Shown one piece after another: positions 19,817 to 29,185 of a stretch of 64,000 nt of DNA. The stretch comes from Rhodospirillaceae bacterium. Its GTDB lineage: Bacteria; Pseudomonadota; Alphaproteobacteria; MPNO01; UBA2964. Position numbers and translations under genes: made by a program. The notes beneath the pieces are model-generated. The model was given only the letters and a program-made list of their open reading frames with translations, ran no database searches and was not told the origin of the DNA. The DNA is taken from contig PAPV01000004.1 of the NCBI GenBank assembly GCA_002709075.1, positions 168,787 through 232,786 of the forward strand, read 5' to 3'. The stretch's first letter is position 1, and the number at the start of each line of letters is the position of its first letter.

Positions 19817-20408
19817 TGTTTAATCATAAAAACAAATCATTGATGCTTACGGTAACTTCCAATAAAGCAACACACGGAATTAAATGGAAGGCTGGAAGAG
19901 ATTTTCATCCGCTTCGTTAGTAACCGATGAGAAAAAATCACGGCCAAATTTATTATGACGGGGACTAGTGGAGCCTTGATAACGTCATCTAGCAAGCTGA
20001 GAAACCGGTTTCGCTTGTTTCTAATATTTGCTAACGTCAGTACTTGGTAAGGTCAAATAGCTAAATTGAGAGTGTCAGTGCTTAAAATCCGTGACAGTAA
20101 TTAAATTGCATATATGCAATTTAAAAACGTCTACGATAACTGACACTGCCCTATCAACAACGAGTGGCACATGTCAAATCTTAGAGTATACATTAACGGT
20201 GACTTAAAAGCGCCAATTATCTCAAAAATATTAATGAAAAATATTTTAACGGCGGCACAGAATAAAATCCTTCAATTCTGCGGTAGTTATCGATTTAAGA
20301 CTCTTAAGGGGCAAATGTTCGATTTAGGGAAGAACGACCAGATAGTGATTTTTGGATTTTTCCTATTACCCTTCCTGTACTACCAGAAGTTCGAAAGTTT
20401 ATAAAGCC
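19817..20408. other. 592-bp gap at the usual maf position, rich in palindromes
   Basis: In related genomes maf usually lies between the DUF299 gene and aroE. Here no Maf motif is readable in any frame I tried, although the gap is about the length of a maf gene. It holds several palindromes: GAAACCGGTTTC (20001-20012), a perfect 24-bp palindrome (20101-20124) and flanking AGTGTCAGT/ACTGACACT arms (20071-20079 and 20139-20147). TAACGTCA also occurs twice, about 53 bp apart. A 77-codon ORF (20171-20404) has no ribosome-binding site and looks spurious. The gap may be a decayed maf, a regulatory or replication element, or both. Confidence 0.5.
20071..20147. repeat. Nested inverted repeat with perfect 24-bp palindrome
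   Basis: Outer arms AGTGTCAGT and ACTGACACT (9 bp, perfect) enclose TTAAATTGCATATATGCAATTTAA, a perfect 24-bp palindrome at 20101-20124. No T-tract follows on either strand, so it is not a standard terminator. The symmetry fits a dimeric protein-binding site or a structured RNA. Confidence 0.85.
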
Positions 20409-21266
20409 ATGCATATCTCTGGAAAGACTATGGTTGTTGGAATTATTGGTTGTCCTGTGGAACACTCATTGTCCCCGGCAATACATAATTATTTAATGAA
20501 CAAACATTCAATAGATGGAGTTTATGTTCCTTTACCTGTGAGTCATGATAAGTTAGACAGTGCTCTTGCGGGCTTGTCGTCGCTAGGACTCAGTGGTGCA
20601 AATCTCACTGTTCCTTACAAGTCTACCGTATTACCGTTCCTGGATCGTATTGATACAACAGCAAAAAAGATTGGTGCAGTTAATACTGTTCGGGTAAATG
20701 CTAATAAAAAGCTTGAAGGAACAAACACTGATAGCAGTGGGTTTTTAACTGCTGTAGTGAGACACTCTCCTGAAGGGTGGGATTTGTACCATAAGCCGTG
20801 CGTAGTGATAGGTGCAGGCGGTGCGGCAAGAGCAGTAGTTTACGCATTAAAAAAATTGCATCCATCAGAGATTCGTATTGTCAATCGCTCTTTTAATCGT
20901 GCTACCGAGCTGGCAAGCGATTTTGGCACGCCCTGCCGACCATATAATTGGAAAAAACGAAACATCGTTCTTAACAATGCAGCGCTGTTAGTTAATACTA
21001 CAAAATGTGGGATGGTAGGAGAACCGGAACTGAAAATCAATTTAAGTGCACTGCCAACTAATGCCGTTGTTAATGATATCGTATATAATCCCTTAAAAAC
21101 AACCCTGTTGCGAAACGCGGAAAGCAGAGGTAATGCTATTATTGACGGAACCGAAATGCTTCTTAACCAAGCTGGACATGCATTTAAGTATTGGTTTGGA
21201 ATAGACCCCGAAATGACAGACGATTGGAAAAAAAGGATAAAATCTATGTTAACAGCTGGACAATAA
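20409..21266 (+). CDS. aroE: Shikimate dehydrogenase
   Basis: Reduces 3-dehydroshikimate to shikimate with NADPH in aromatic amino acid synthesis. Substrate-binding motifs are EHSLSPAIHN and NLTVPYK (catalytic lysine). NTDSSGF carries the catalytic aspartate and the cofactor loop is VIGAGGAARAVVYAL. A C-terminal MLLNQAGHAFKYW is present. The ORF track uses a TTG at 20352, but the family N terminus fits the ATG at 20409 (or 20430). It is followed after 2 bp by coaE. Confidence 0.95.
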   Translation: MHISGKTMVVGIIGCPVEHSLSPAIHNYLMNKHSIDGVYVPLPVSHDKLDSALAGLSSLGLSGANLTVPYKSTVLPFLDRIDTTAKKIGAVNTVRVNANKKLEGTNTDSSGFLTAVVRHSPEGWDLYHKPCVVIGAGGAARAVVYALKKLHPSEIRIVNRSFNRATELASDFGTPCRPYNWKKRNIVLNNAALLVNTTKCGMVGEPELKINLSALPTNAVVNDIVYNPLKTTLLRNAESRGNAIIDGTEMLLNQAGHAFKYWFGIDPEMTDDWKKRIKSMLTAGQ

Positions 21267-21268
21267 CG

Positions 21269-21886
21269 ATGCTTATTGTCGGGTTGACTGGTTCAATAGG
21301 CATGGGAAAAACTAAGGCAGCAAATATGTTTCGTACCATGGGTTTGCCGGTTTTTGATTCAGATGCATTTGTTCATGAGTTGATGGAAACCAACACAAAA
21401 GTTATCTCTCTCATCCGACGAGTGTTTCCAGGGGCAGTAAACTCTGTTGGGATTAATAGGCGGGTGTTAGGACAAATTGTTTTCAAAAACAGGGATGCCT
21501 TACAAAATTTAGAGGCTATATTACATCCATTAGTAAGAATGCGCCAAGCGAAGTTTTTACGAAGTGCCAAGTTGAGATTTAGCAAAATAGCAGTGCTCGA
21601 TGTTCCCTTGCTGTATGAAAGCAGGACTGATGAGAAATGCGATATTGTTATAGTTATGACTGCTCCACGTTTCATCCAGAAGCAAAGAGTTATGGCTCGA
21701 TCAGGAATGACCGAGGAACGATTTTGTAGCATTCTTATGAATCAGTTAAGTGATCAAGAAAAAAGGAAAAGAGCTGATTATGTGGTACAAACAGGAGGGT
21801 GTATTCACAACACACATACTGCACTCAAACAAATTATTTATGAGATCAAATATTTACCCTCAAAAAAATGGTGTCCGGGTTGGTAG
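21269..21886 (+). CDS. coaE: Dephospho-CoA kinase
   Basis: Phosphorylates the 3'-hydroxyl of dephospho-CoA, the last step of coenzyme A synthesis. The N terminus MLIVGLTGSIGMGKTKAANMF carries the P-loop, FDSDAFVHELM the catalytic aspartate, and VLDVPLLYES the lid/CoA region. The ORF track start at 21191 lies deep in aroE; the ATG at 21269, two bases after the aroE stop, gives the expected 205 residues. Part of aroE-coaE-dnaQ. Confidence 0.96.
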   Translation: MLIVGLTGSIGMGKTKAANMFRTMGLPVFDSDAFVHELMETNTKVISLIRRVFPGAVNSVGINRRVLGQIVFKNRDALQNLEAILHPLVRMRQAKFLRSAKLRFSKIAVLDVPLLYESRTDEKCDIVIVMTAPRFIQKQRVMARSGMTEERFCSILMNQLSDQEKRKRADYVVQTGGCIHNTHTALKQIIYEIKYLPSKKWCPGW

Positions 21887-21908
21887 AACGAGATTTGTAT
21901 TTTAGGTA

Positions 21909-22583
21909 ATGCGTGAAGTTGCACTAGATACAGAGACAACCGGTCTTTCTTACGATAAGGGAGATAAATTGGTCGAAATTGGCTGTTTAGAACTCGTTAA
22001 TCACATTCCAACAGGAAAGAGCTATCATACGTATATTAATCCACAACGTACCGTGTCAGCAGCAGCGGTAGCTGTTCACGGACTGTCCGATAATTTTCTC
22101 GCAGAAAAACCAGCTTTTAATGAAATAGTTTCTGAATTTTTAGAATTTATATCCGACTCACCTCTCATCATCCACAATGCGGCTTTCGATTTGGGTTTCA
22201 TTAACAAGGAATTAACGGAGACTGGTCTCAAACCCATTCCGCATGAACAGGCAATTGATACCGTTTTGCTCGCTAGGCGCAAATTTCCGGGTGCACCAGC
22301 AAGTTTAGACTCTTTATGCCGTCGATTTGGAATTAATAACGAACATCGAGTTCTTCATGGTGCACTATTAGATGCTGAACTATTAGCTGAAGTTTACTTG
22401 GAATTGAAAGGGGGCAGGCAACCTGGGTTAGTTTTGCAAGAAGTTCATTCACAAAAAACAATGAGGCCCACTCAACAACGCGACATACCTAGAGCAGCCC
22501 GACCGCACACTCCTTCCCCAAAAGAAATGGTTGCCCATAAACGTTTCGTTGAATCTATTGACGATCCAATTTGGAAAAAATAA
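21909..22583 (+). CDS. dnaQ: DNA polymerase III epsilon subunit (proofreading exonuclease)
   Basis: A 224-residue DEDDh 3'-5' exonuclease of the replicative polymerase. Exo I is LDTETTG (D7, E9). Exo II is IIHNAAFDLGFIN and Exo III HGALLDAELLAEVY with the His and Asp. The C-terminal tail (RPTQQRDIPRAARPHTPSPKEMVAHKRFV) would bind the alpha subunit. The aroE-coaE-dnaQ-secB order is typical of Alphaproteobacteria. It converges on secB with a 14-bp gap. Confidence 0.96.
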   Translation: MREVALDTETTGLSYDKGDKLVEIGCLELVNHIPTGKSYHTYINPQRTVSAAAVAVHGLSDNFLAEKPAFNEIVSEFLEFISDSPLIIHNAAFDLGFINKELTETGLKPIPHEQAIDTVLLARRKFPGAPASLDSLCRRFGINNEHRVLHGALLDAELLAEVYLELKGGRQPGLVLQEVHSQKTMRPTQQRDIPRAARPHTPSPKEMVAHKRFVESIDDPIWKK

Positions 22584-22597
22584 GTACTGTAATTATA

Positions 22598-23086
22598 TTA
22601 CTGTAGGTGTTGATTCTGATAGAGTTCCATAAAGTCTATTGGCTGCAAAAATAATGGAGGAAAACCCCCGTCACGGGTGGTATCGGCGATTATATTGCGT
22701 GCGAAAGGAAAAATTAAACGGGATCCTTCTATTAATAAGACGGTATTTTTGGTTTCCTCTGGAACACCCGTAATTCGTATTACTGCTCCGTATGTTAACT
22801 CAAGCAGAAAAACGGTTGATCTGTCTAGAGTTGCTTCTACCCGAAATTGTAGCGTGAGTTCAAAACTACCATCTTTCAATGGACGGCCGCCAGTGTTGAT
22901 ATCTATATTTATTTCTGGCTCTTGATCCAAGTTCGTTTGAAAACTTGGCCCAATTGGATTCTCAAAGGATAAGTCCTTTATATACTGAGCATCAATGTTG
23001 ATTTTGGGAGAGAATTCTTTACTCGCATCGGTTTCGTTTAGTGAATTGATACTATCGCTATTTTTCTCGGGATCTTGTTTTATCAT
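22598..23086 (-). CDS. secB: Protein-export chaperone SecB
   Basis: A 162-residue tetrameric cytosolic chaperone that keeps preproteins unfolded for SecA. The conserved core is NIDAQYIKDLSFENP, FELTLQFRVEATLDRSTVFLLELTYGAVIRI and LIFPFARNIIADTTRDGGFPPLFLQPIDF. The N-terminal acidic extension (about 27 residues) is somewhat long but common in Alphaproteobacteria. It is divergently placed relative to fxsA's downstream neighbour and converges on dnaQ. Confidence 0.97.
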   Translation of the reverse strand: MIKQDPEKNSDSINSLNETDASKEFSPKINIDAQYIKDLSFENPIGPSFQTNLDQEPEINIDINTGGRPLKDGSFELTLQFRVEATLDRSTVFLLELTYGAVIRITGVPEETKNTVLLIEGSRLIFPFARNIIADTTRDGGFPPLFLQPIDFMELYQNQHLQ

Positions 23087-23183
23087 CTAGGTCCTTTCCC
23101 GGGTGGATCTTTATGTTGTGTTTAGAGAATTGTATGTGAAGAAACATATAGATTAACATAAAAGAAGGGTTTTTGCTCAGTAT

Positions 23184-23684
23184 TTAATTCTCATCATTTG
23201 GATTGGGATCGGCTTTGTTAGAAATATCTGAATAAACCCCATCAATTGTAGATGTATTTTCTGATTGGTTATTGTTTCCCATAAAAACTTCTCCATCCGT
23301 GTTCATTTTAGGTGCATTTGTCTTGGAGAATTTTTTTATGCTTCTCCATAGTATTGACCCTAAGAAATATCGTGTGCGATTCGAGAACAATAATAATCCT
23401 ATGAAATCTGTAAGAAACCCGGGTGTTATTAATAGAATACCAGCGACAATCAAAACGAACCCATTCATTACTTCGTTTGTCGGAAATTTGTTTTGAGCTA
23501 TGCTATTTTGTATGCGTCGTAATATTTGCAAACCTTGTTTGCGTAACAAAATAGCTCCCACTGCAGCTGAAAAAATGATCATTCCAACTGTTAACCAAGC
23601 ACCAATAAAACCGCCAATTTGGATTAAAATGGCAATTTCAATTATTGGGATAATTGCCAGGGAAAGAAAAAGTATTTTTGCCAT
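23184..23684 (-). CDS. fxsA: FxsA-like cytoplasmic membrane protein
   Basis: A 166-residue membrane protein with the FxsA core. LAIIPIIEIAILIQIGGFIGAWLTVGMIIFSAAVGAILLRKQG is followed by NGFVLIVAGILLITPGFLTDFIGLLL and a polar C-terminal tail. In E. coli FxsA overproduction relieves phage T7 exclusion by F; its normal function is unknown. It sits between secB and the Tim44-like gene, its conserved alphaproteobacterial place. Confidence 0.92.
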   Translation of the reverse strand: MAKILFLSLAIIPIIEIAILIQIGGFIGAWLTVGMIIFSAAVGAILLRKQGLQILRRIQNSIAQNKFPTNEVMNGFVLIVAGILLITPGFLTDFIGLLLFSNRTRYFLGSILWRSIKKFSKTNAPKMNTDGEVFMGNNNQSENTSTIDGVYSDISNKADPNPNDEN

Positions 23685-23813
23685 GCTTGAGATTTAGGTT
23701 TTGAAACCTTACCTTATATTGTATTACTCAATGAAAGTCGTCTTGATAAGTTACCCCTCGTAAGGCTAGAAAGGTAATTGTCTGTCGACATGTAAATATT
23801 TTCAAGGTGAAAA

Positions 23814-24503
23814 ATGGGTGAAGGAATTCAAACGCTAGACATTATATTGTTTGCAATGATAGCGGCTTTCTTGGTCCTGCGATTGCGTAGTGTGCTTGGG
23901 AAGAAAACCGGGCATCAGCGTCCACCTATCGATGAAAATCCAAATGGGAGTAAGGATGCAACTCCCAAGAGTGAGAAGGCGGTTGACCTTAACAATGTCT
24001 CCAACAGAGAAAAAGATGTGAACTTTGATCAAACACAAGACCCCATTCTGTCTTCTGCTTTGAATGAGATAAAAGTCGCCGACAATAGTTTCAACCCAAA
24101 TGAATTTTTGGTTGGAGCTCGTTCCGCTTTTGAAATGATTGTTAAGGCTTTCGCGGATGGCGATTTGGATTCACTCAGGGCATTATTAAACGATGAGGTT
24201 TTGGAAGACTTTTCAATAGCGATTAAAGATAGAGAAGATGCTGGTCAAACCTTAGATTTCACTCTTATTGGTGTTAAGGAAGCACGAATTAAGGATGCTC
24301 GCATGGATGGCCGCACCGCTTTTGTCACAATTCAATTTGATACTGAACAAATAAACATCACTCGGGATAAGGATGCTAATATTGTTTCAGGAGATCCCAA
24401 TCGCACCGAGGAAGTAAGTGATATATGGACTTTTGCACGAAACACGCATGCACGTGATCCTAATTGGATACTCGTTGAAACTCGGACATTGGGCGAAGAC
24501 TAG
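23814..24503 (+). CDS. Tim44/TimA domain protein
   Basis: A 229-residue protein with one N-terminal membrane segment (LDIILFAMIAAFLVLRLRSVLG), a polar linker, and a C-terminal Tim44-like domain (FLVGARSAFEMIVKAFADGDLDSLRALLNDEVLEDFS). Alphaproteobacterial homologues of the mitochondrial import factor Tim44 are inner-membrane proteins of uncertain role, possibly in envelope protein assembly. The head is divergent from fxsA and the tail overlaps the mltA reading frame. Confidence 0.9.
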   Translation: MGEGIQTLDIILFAMIAAFLVLRLRSVLGKKTGHQRPPIDENPNGSKDATPKSEKAVDLNNVSNREKDVNFDQTQDPILSSALNEIKVADNSFNPNEFLVGARSAFEMIVKAFADGDLDSLRALLNDEVLEDFSIAIKDREDAGQTLDFTLIGVKEARIKDARMDGRTAFVTIQFDTEQINITRDKDANIVSGDPNRTEEVSDIWTFARNTHARDPNWILVETRTLGED

Positions 24504-25683
24504 TCTTCTAAAAGCATGCCTTGGGATTATTGCCCTTGCGATGCTTTTGATGAGTTTAGGATGTTCAGATTTCAAGAAAAGACAAACTATAAATGCCCTG
24601 CCGTTAAATTCACCAAAGAATTTACCTGGCTGGAGAAAGGCGGGGTTGTTTGAGGCCTATAATGCTTTTAAATTGAGTTGCCCGTTTATGACGAGCAAAC
24701 TCCCAAAAAGTTTACAAAGAAATCTGTTACAAGATCAAGGGTCAATACATTGGGATCAAGTTTGCCAGCTCGCCCTCCGCGCAAATGTTATTTCCGACTC
24801 CTCGGCAAAGGCTTTTTTTAACGAATTTTTCACATTCTGGAAAATTGAAGATGATATCAATGGTGGTCTTTACACCGGTTATTACGAAGCCGATATTAGG
24901 GGGTCTGAGAAAAGAACTTCACGGTACAAATATCCTATTTATAGTCGACCAACAGATTTGGTTTCAACTCATTATTTGAAATCGCGATATTCCAAATCGA
25001 AGAAAGTTATGTGGGGTCGAAGAAAAAATGGTGTAATTGTCCCGTATTACACTCGCGCAGAGATTACCGACGGCGCTGTGGCGCAAAATGCAAGCATTAT
25101 TGCTTGGGGAGATAGTTTGATCGATATATTCTTTCTTCAAATACAAGGCTCGGGTCGGATTCAACTTCCAAATGGTAGGATAATTCGAGTTGGTTATGCA
25201 GCTAGCAATGGGCATCCATATACCTCGGTAGGTAAAATTTTGTCTGATGCTGGAGAACTATTTCCGGAAGAAATTTCCATGCAAACCATCCGTGCTTGGC
25301 TTGCAAAAAATCCAACCAAAGTAAAGCAAATTTTAAATTCCAACGCGCGGTTTATTTTTTTTAAAAAGCTCAAAACACTTGGACCGGTTGGTGCAATGGG
25401 TGTTACTTTGATCCCGGGCCGAAGCATTGCTGTGGATCCTAGAATTATACCGATGGGAGCGCCAATTTGGATTGATACCAGCTACCCAGCATCAAACAAG
25501 CCAATGCAAAAACTAATGGTTGCTCAAGATGTCGGTATCGCAATCAAGGGTGGGGCTCGGGGGGATATTTTTTTTGGTTACGGTAAAAAAGCGGCGGCAG
25601 ACGCTGGTTTAATGAAACAGCGGGGAAACATGTTCGTTTTACTTCCGAAACGATTACGAAGTTGGAAGTACATTAATGAATGA
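24475..25683 (+). CDS. mltA: Membrane-bound lytic murein transglycosylase A (MltA)
   Basis: A lipoprotein that cleaves peptidoglycan to 1,6-anhydro-muropeptides in the periplasm. The MltA domain shows GYYEADIRGS, FFLQIQGSGRIQLPNGRIIRVGYAASNGHPYTSVGKIL and the C-terminal 3D domain IPMGAPIWID...AQDVGIAIKGGARGDIFFGYG with catalytic aspartates. The ORF track begins at 24418. I prefer TTG at 24475, which gives a compact lipoprotein signal (KLGHWAKTSLLKACLGIIALAMLLMSLGC) and still overlaps Tim44 by 29 bp; ATG 24448 is the alternative. It is followed by smr with an 8-bp overlap. Confidence 0.92.
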   Translation: MKLGHWAKTSLLKACLGIIALAMLLMSLGCSDFKKRQTINALPLNSPKNLPGWRKAGLFEAYNAFKLSCPFMTSKLPKSLQRNLLQDQGSIHWDQVCQLALRANVISDSSAKAFFNEFFTFWKIEDDINGGLYTGYYEADIRGSEKRTSRYKYPIYSRPTDLVSTHYLKSRYSKSKKVMWGRRKNGVIVPYYTRAEITDGAVAQNASIIAWGDSLIDIFFLQIQGSGRIQLPNGRIIRVGYAASNGHPYTSVGKILSDAGELFPEEISMQTIRAWLAKNPTKVKQILNSNARFIFFKKLKTLGPVGAMGVTLIPGRSIAVDPRIIPMGAPIWIDTSYPASNKPMQKLMVAQDVGIAIKGGARGDIFFGYGKKAAADAGLMKQRGNMFVLLPKRLRSWKYINE

Positions 25684-26233
25684 TAAAATAAAAGACTCAG
25701 CCAAATTAAAGGCTCTATCGGCAACAGATGAGGAGCTTTTTAACGAGGCGATGCGCGGCGTCAAAATATCAATGAAAAGAGAAGTTAATCTAAAAGATAC
25801 AAACCAAAAAACTACGTATTTGTCTAATAGAAAACGTGATGCTTTCCCAACTACAATTAGAAAGAAAACAAATCAAGAATTTTCTTTTTTAGTGGCTGGG
25901 AAATCTGGAGATATAGATCATAAGACAATGAGCAAATTGAAGCGAGGTCAAATTATTCCGGACACTAGACTAGATTTACACGGAATGACACTAAAACAGG
26001 CACACTCAGCAGTTTTCAGTTTTATTCTTGGCGCAGCAGAGAAGCGTGTGCGTTGTTTATTAATCATTACTGGCAAGGGTCGAATTAGCGAGGGAGGAGG
26101 CGTTTTGCGTAATCAGTTCCCTCAATGGCTAAACCATCCCAATATACGACTTCATGTAATTGGTTTTTGCGAAGCCCAGCCCCGAGATGGTGGAGGGGGA
26201 GCATTTTATGTGCTATTGCGGCGGAAGCGATAG
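25676..26233 (+). CDS. Smr domain protein
   Basis: A 185-residue protein with a charged N-terminal half and a C-terminal Smr (small MutS-related) domain. It has the signature LDLHGMTLKQAH, LLIITGKGRISEGGGVLRNQFPQWL and FCEAQPRDGGGGAFYVLLRR. Smr domains are often nicking endonucleases or RNA-cleaving modules; no MutS domain is attached. In Alphaproteobacteria it normally follows mltA, as here. It converges on hslU with a 1-bp gap. Confidence 0.9.
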   Translation: MNDKIKDSAKLKALSATDEELFNEAMRGVKISMKREVNLKDTNQKTTYLSNRKRDAFPTTIRKKTNQEFSFLVAGKSGDIDHKTMSKLKRGQIIPDTRLDLHGMTLKQAHSAVFSFILGAAEKRVRCLLIITGKGRISEGGGVLRNQFPQWLNHPNIRLHVIGFCEAQPRDGGGGAFYVLLRRKR

Positions 26234-26234
26234 G

Positions 26235-27551
26235 TTAAAGGATAAATTTGCTTAAATCTGCGTCCCTTGCCAAATCACCGACCTTTTCCCGAACATTTTG
26301 AGGGGTAATGGTGATTTCTTCTCCACCCCTGTCTGTCGCGGTAAAACTAATTTCTTCCAAAAGGCGTTCTAGTACGGTCTGCAACCGGCGAGCACCAATG
26401 TTTTCTACTGACTGATTTACTTCCGCAGCCACTTTTGCAATTTCAGCAATTGCTTCCTCGGGAAATTCTAAAGACACATTTTCAGTTTTCATCAGCGCTT
26501 TGTACTGTCTGATTAAACTTGCTTCTGGTTCAGTAAGTATAGCTTTTAGATCTTCTATTCCTAATGCTTTTAGTTCTACCCGGATTGGCAAACGTCCTTG
26601 TAATTCTGGTAGTAAATCGGATGGTTTTGCTATGTGAAACGCGCCCGATGCAATAAAGAGAATATGATCGGTTTTTACCGGTCCGTATTTGGTGGAAACG
26701 GTCGTTCCCTCTATCAACGGAAGTAGATCTCTTTGTACACCCTCACGACTCACATCAGCCCCGTGCCGATCAGATCGAGCACAAATTTTATCAATCTCAT
26801 CAAGGAAAACTATTCCATTTTGCTCTACAGCTTCAATAGAGGCGCGCACTATAGCGTCTTCTTCCAATAGTTTATCGCTTTCTTCCGCAATAAGTGTTTC
26901 GTAAGAATTCTCCACTGAAATTTTTCTTTTGGATGTTTTGCCGCCGAATGCTTTACCGAGCATGTCATTGAGGTCCAACATCCCCATTTGAGCCCCAGGC
27001 ATCCCAGGTATATCGAATGTAGGTAACGCTCCACCTGATGAGTCTGGGAGTTCCAGTTCAATTTCTCGATCGGCTAATGACCCCTCACGAAGCATTTTAC
27101 GAAATTTTTGTCGCGTTTCCTGACTTGCATTCTCACCGACTAGTGCGGTAATCACTCTTTCTTCGGCGGCTAATTCAGCTTTTGCATGAACATCTTTTCT
27201 TTGTCTTTCACGAATTTCATGAATTGCAATTTCTAATAAATCTCGAACAATTTGTTCTACGTCGCGACCAACATAACCTACTTCTGTGAACTTTGTCGCC
27301 TCAACCTTAATAAATGGTGCTTGAGCTAAACGCGCAAGTCGTCTAGCAATTTCTGTTTTCCCGACCCCGGTTGGTCCAATCATGAGAATATTTTTCGGAA
27401 GCACTTCATCCCGAAGATCATCCTCTAACTGTTGGCGCCTCCAACGGTTTCTCAATGCAACTGCAACTGCTCGTTTAGCATCGTTTTGACCAACAATATA
27501 ACGATCGAGCTCAGAAACAATCTCTCTTGGGCTAAAACTAGTCACTGACAT
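26235..27551 (-). CDS. hslU: ATP-dependent protease ATPase subunit HslU
   Basis: A 438-residue AAA+ unfoldase that feeds substrates to HslV. Walker A is [15 protein letters not shown], Walker [12 protein letters not shown], sensor/arginine finger region [11 protein letters not shown], and the C terminus [13 protein letters not shown] inserts into HslV. The I-domain is full length. It overlaps hslV by 14 bp. Confidence 0.98.
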   Translation of the reverse strand: MSVTSFSPREIVSELDRYIVGQNDAKRAVAVALRNRWRRQQLEDDLRDEVLPKNILMIGPTGVGKTEIARRLARLAQAPFIKVEATKFTEVGYVGRDVEQIVRDLLEIAIHEIRERQRKDVHAKAELAAEERVITALVGENASQETRQKFRKMLREGSLADREIELELPDSSGGALPTFDIPGMPGAQMGMLDLNDMLGKAFGGKTSKRKISVENSYETLIAEESDKLLEEDAIVRASIEAVEQNGIVFLDEIDKICARSDRHGADVSREGVQRDLLPLIEGTTVSTKYGPVKTDHILFIASGAFHIAKPSDLLPELQGRLPIRVELKALGIEDLKAILTEPEASLIRQYKALMKTENVSLEFPEEAIAEIAKVAAEVNQSVENIGARRLQTVLERLLEEISFTATDRGGEEITITPQNVREKVGDLARDADLSKFIL

Positions 27552-28101
27552 CTAAACTTTCAATTGTGAGGTTGGAATTAGTATATACACAGATATCTGC
27601 AGCGATAGACATAGATTTCCTCGCTATATCTTCCGCATTCAAACCTTCGACGGATATTAACGCCCGAGCGGCTGCGAGTGCGTAGGATCCACCAGATCCT
27701 ATCCCTATTATTCCATCGTCTGGTTCTAATACATCGCCAGTACCAGTGAGAACTAGAGACTCATTTTTGTCCACAACGGCCATCATTGCTTCGAGCTTCC
27801 TAAGGTACCTGTCGGTACGCCAATCTTTAGCAAGTTCCACGCAAGCGCGTCTGAGTTGGCCTGGGTGCTCTTCAAGTCGTCCTTCAAGACGTTCAAACAA
27901 AGTAAACGCGTCAGCGGTTGCACCAGCAAATCCCACAATAACAGATCCGTCTGCAATCGATCTAACCTTGCGTGCAGAACCTTTAATAACGGTAGAGCCC
28001 AACGTAACCTGCCCATCGCCAGCCACAACAACTCTTTGATGTTTTCGAATTGCTAAAATAGTGGTCCCGTACCATTTTGATGTAGAACTATGTTGGTTCA
28101 A
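27538..28101 (-). CDS. hslV: ATP-dependent protease peptidase subunit HslV
   Basis: A 187-residue threonine peptidase of the HslUV proteasome-like complex. The mature N terminus should be the threonine in GTTILAIRK after removal of a 12-residue leader. [12 protein letters not shown] and [14 protein letters not shown] are conserved. The start is a TTG (28099-28101), with GAG 8 bases upstream. The SIGMA-32-like promoter at 28138-28166 fits its heat-shock role. Confidence 0.97.
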   Translation of the reverse strand: MNQHSSTSKWYGTTILAIRKHQRVVVAGDGQVTLGSTVIKGSARKVRSIADGSVIVGFAGATADAFTLFERLEGRLEEHPGQLRRACVELAKDWRTDRYLRKLEAMMAVVDKNESLVLTGTGDVLEPDDGIIGIGSGGSYALAAARALISVEGLNAEDIARKSMSIAADICVYTNSNLTIESLDVSD

Positions 28102-28572
28102 GTTTTATCTCACGAATATAATTAGTCTTCTTTATAAAATGTGGGCGCTAAATCAACTTGTTCAAGTGTTGCAACAGAAACAGATAAATTTGATTACCCT
28201 GCTGTTATATTTTAAATTATATGATCATTAAGTAAAAAGATATACTTAGTGTAAAGTTACGAAGGCACCGGATATAGATTTTTTTATTAAATGTAAGTAT
28301 TATTGAGGACACGAGTAATTTAAGATTTTAAAGGTAGTAGGGCACTCCAGCATTTTTATTGATACGAAACCATCTTTTCGGAAGAGATAAGTACATATTT
28401 CAGCACTTACCTCAGTTATATATTATGAGTAAAAAAATTATAAAATTGTGAAGTATTGAAAAACACTTTTTGTGATATAGGACACAAGGATTAGGAAGCC
28501 AACTTAACCCAACTACTATTCAAAATCAGCTTACTACAATTTGTATTTATAAACATAATTAGAGGATTTGGA
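28102..28572. other. 471-bp divergent intergenic region hslV/hisB
   Basis: It is AT-rich and holds the hslV heat-shock promoter candidate (28138-28166). It must also hold the hisB promoter, which I could not fix. No tRNA, riboswitch, his leader peptide with a histidine run, or terminator is apparent. Confidence 0.5.
28138..28166 (-). promoter_or_regulatory. hslV: Sigma-32-like promoter of hslVU
   Basis: On the minus strand CTTGAAC (6 of 7 to CTTGAAA) is followed about 14 bases later by CCCACATT, close to the CCCCAT -10. It lies about 40 bp upstream of the hslV start. Confidence 0.5.
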
Positions 28573-29172
28573 ATGCGCGAAGCCTCGATCATTCGCGAGA
28601 CTCGAGAAACGAGTATCGAAGCACGAGTAAATCTTGATGGGAAAGGAATATATGATGTAAAAACCGGGATAGGGTTTTTGGACCATATGTTGGAACAATT
28701 GTCTAGGCACAGCTTGATTGATTTATACGTTCGAGCAGAGGGCGATCTTCATATTGATTATCATCACACCACTGAGGACTCGGGTATAGTTATAGGTCAA
28801 GCAGTTTTAAAAGCGTTAGGTGAATTGCGCGGCATTAACCGATACGGGTCGGCATTCATTCCAATGGATGAGACGCTCAGCCGGGTTGCTCTAGATATTT
28901 CCGGGCGTCCCTACATTGTTTGGAAAGTAGAGTTTACCCGGCCTAAGATAGGGGAAATGGATACTGAGCTTTTTAAAGAGTGGTTTCAAGCCTTTGCACA
29001 GGCGTCTGGGATCACCCTTCACATAGAGAATTTATACGGGCAAAACAATCATCACGTCATTGAATCCTGTTTTAAAGGATTAGCACGTGCTTTGCGCTCC
29101 GCAATCGCTATTGACAATCGTAGTGGTGATCGGATCCCGTCAACCAAAGGTGCATTAGGCGATAATTTTTGA
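28573..29172 (+). CDS. hisB: Imidazoleglycerol-phosphate dehydratase
   Basis: A 199-residue Mn-dependent enzyme making imidazole acetol phosphate in histidine synthesis. Metal-binding motifs are [10 protein letters not shown] and [39 protein letters not shown] is the N-terminal signature. It is the monofunctional form with no phosphatase domain. GAGGATTTG precedes the ATG. It opens the his operon hisB-DUF2628-hisH-hisA-hisF-hisE. Confidence 0.97.
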   Translation: MREASIIRETRETSIEARVNLDGKGIYDVKTGIGFLDHMLEQLSRHSLIDLYVRAEGDLHIDYHHTTEDSGIVIGQAVLKALGELRGINRYGSAFIPMDETLSRVALDISGRPYIVWKVEFTRPKIGEMDTELFKEWFQAFAQASGITLHIENLYGQNNHHVIESCFKGLARALRSAIAIDNRSGDRIPSTKGALGDNF

Positions 29173-29185
29173 TAAGGGATTTGTT

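Noticed and set aside
20171-20404. 77-codon ORF before aroE
   Set aside because: No ribosome-binding site, atypical composition, and it lies in the palindrome-rich gap; no family recognised.
28321-28420. Possible small RNA before hisB
   Set aside because: No stable stem or terminator could be traced by eye, and no known family resembles it.
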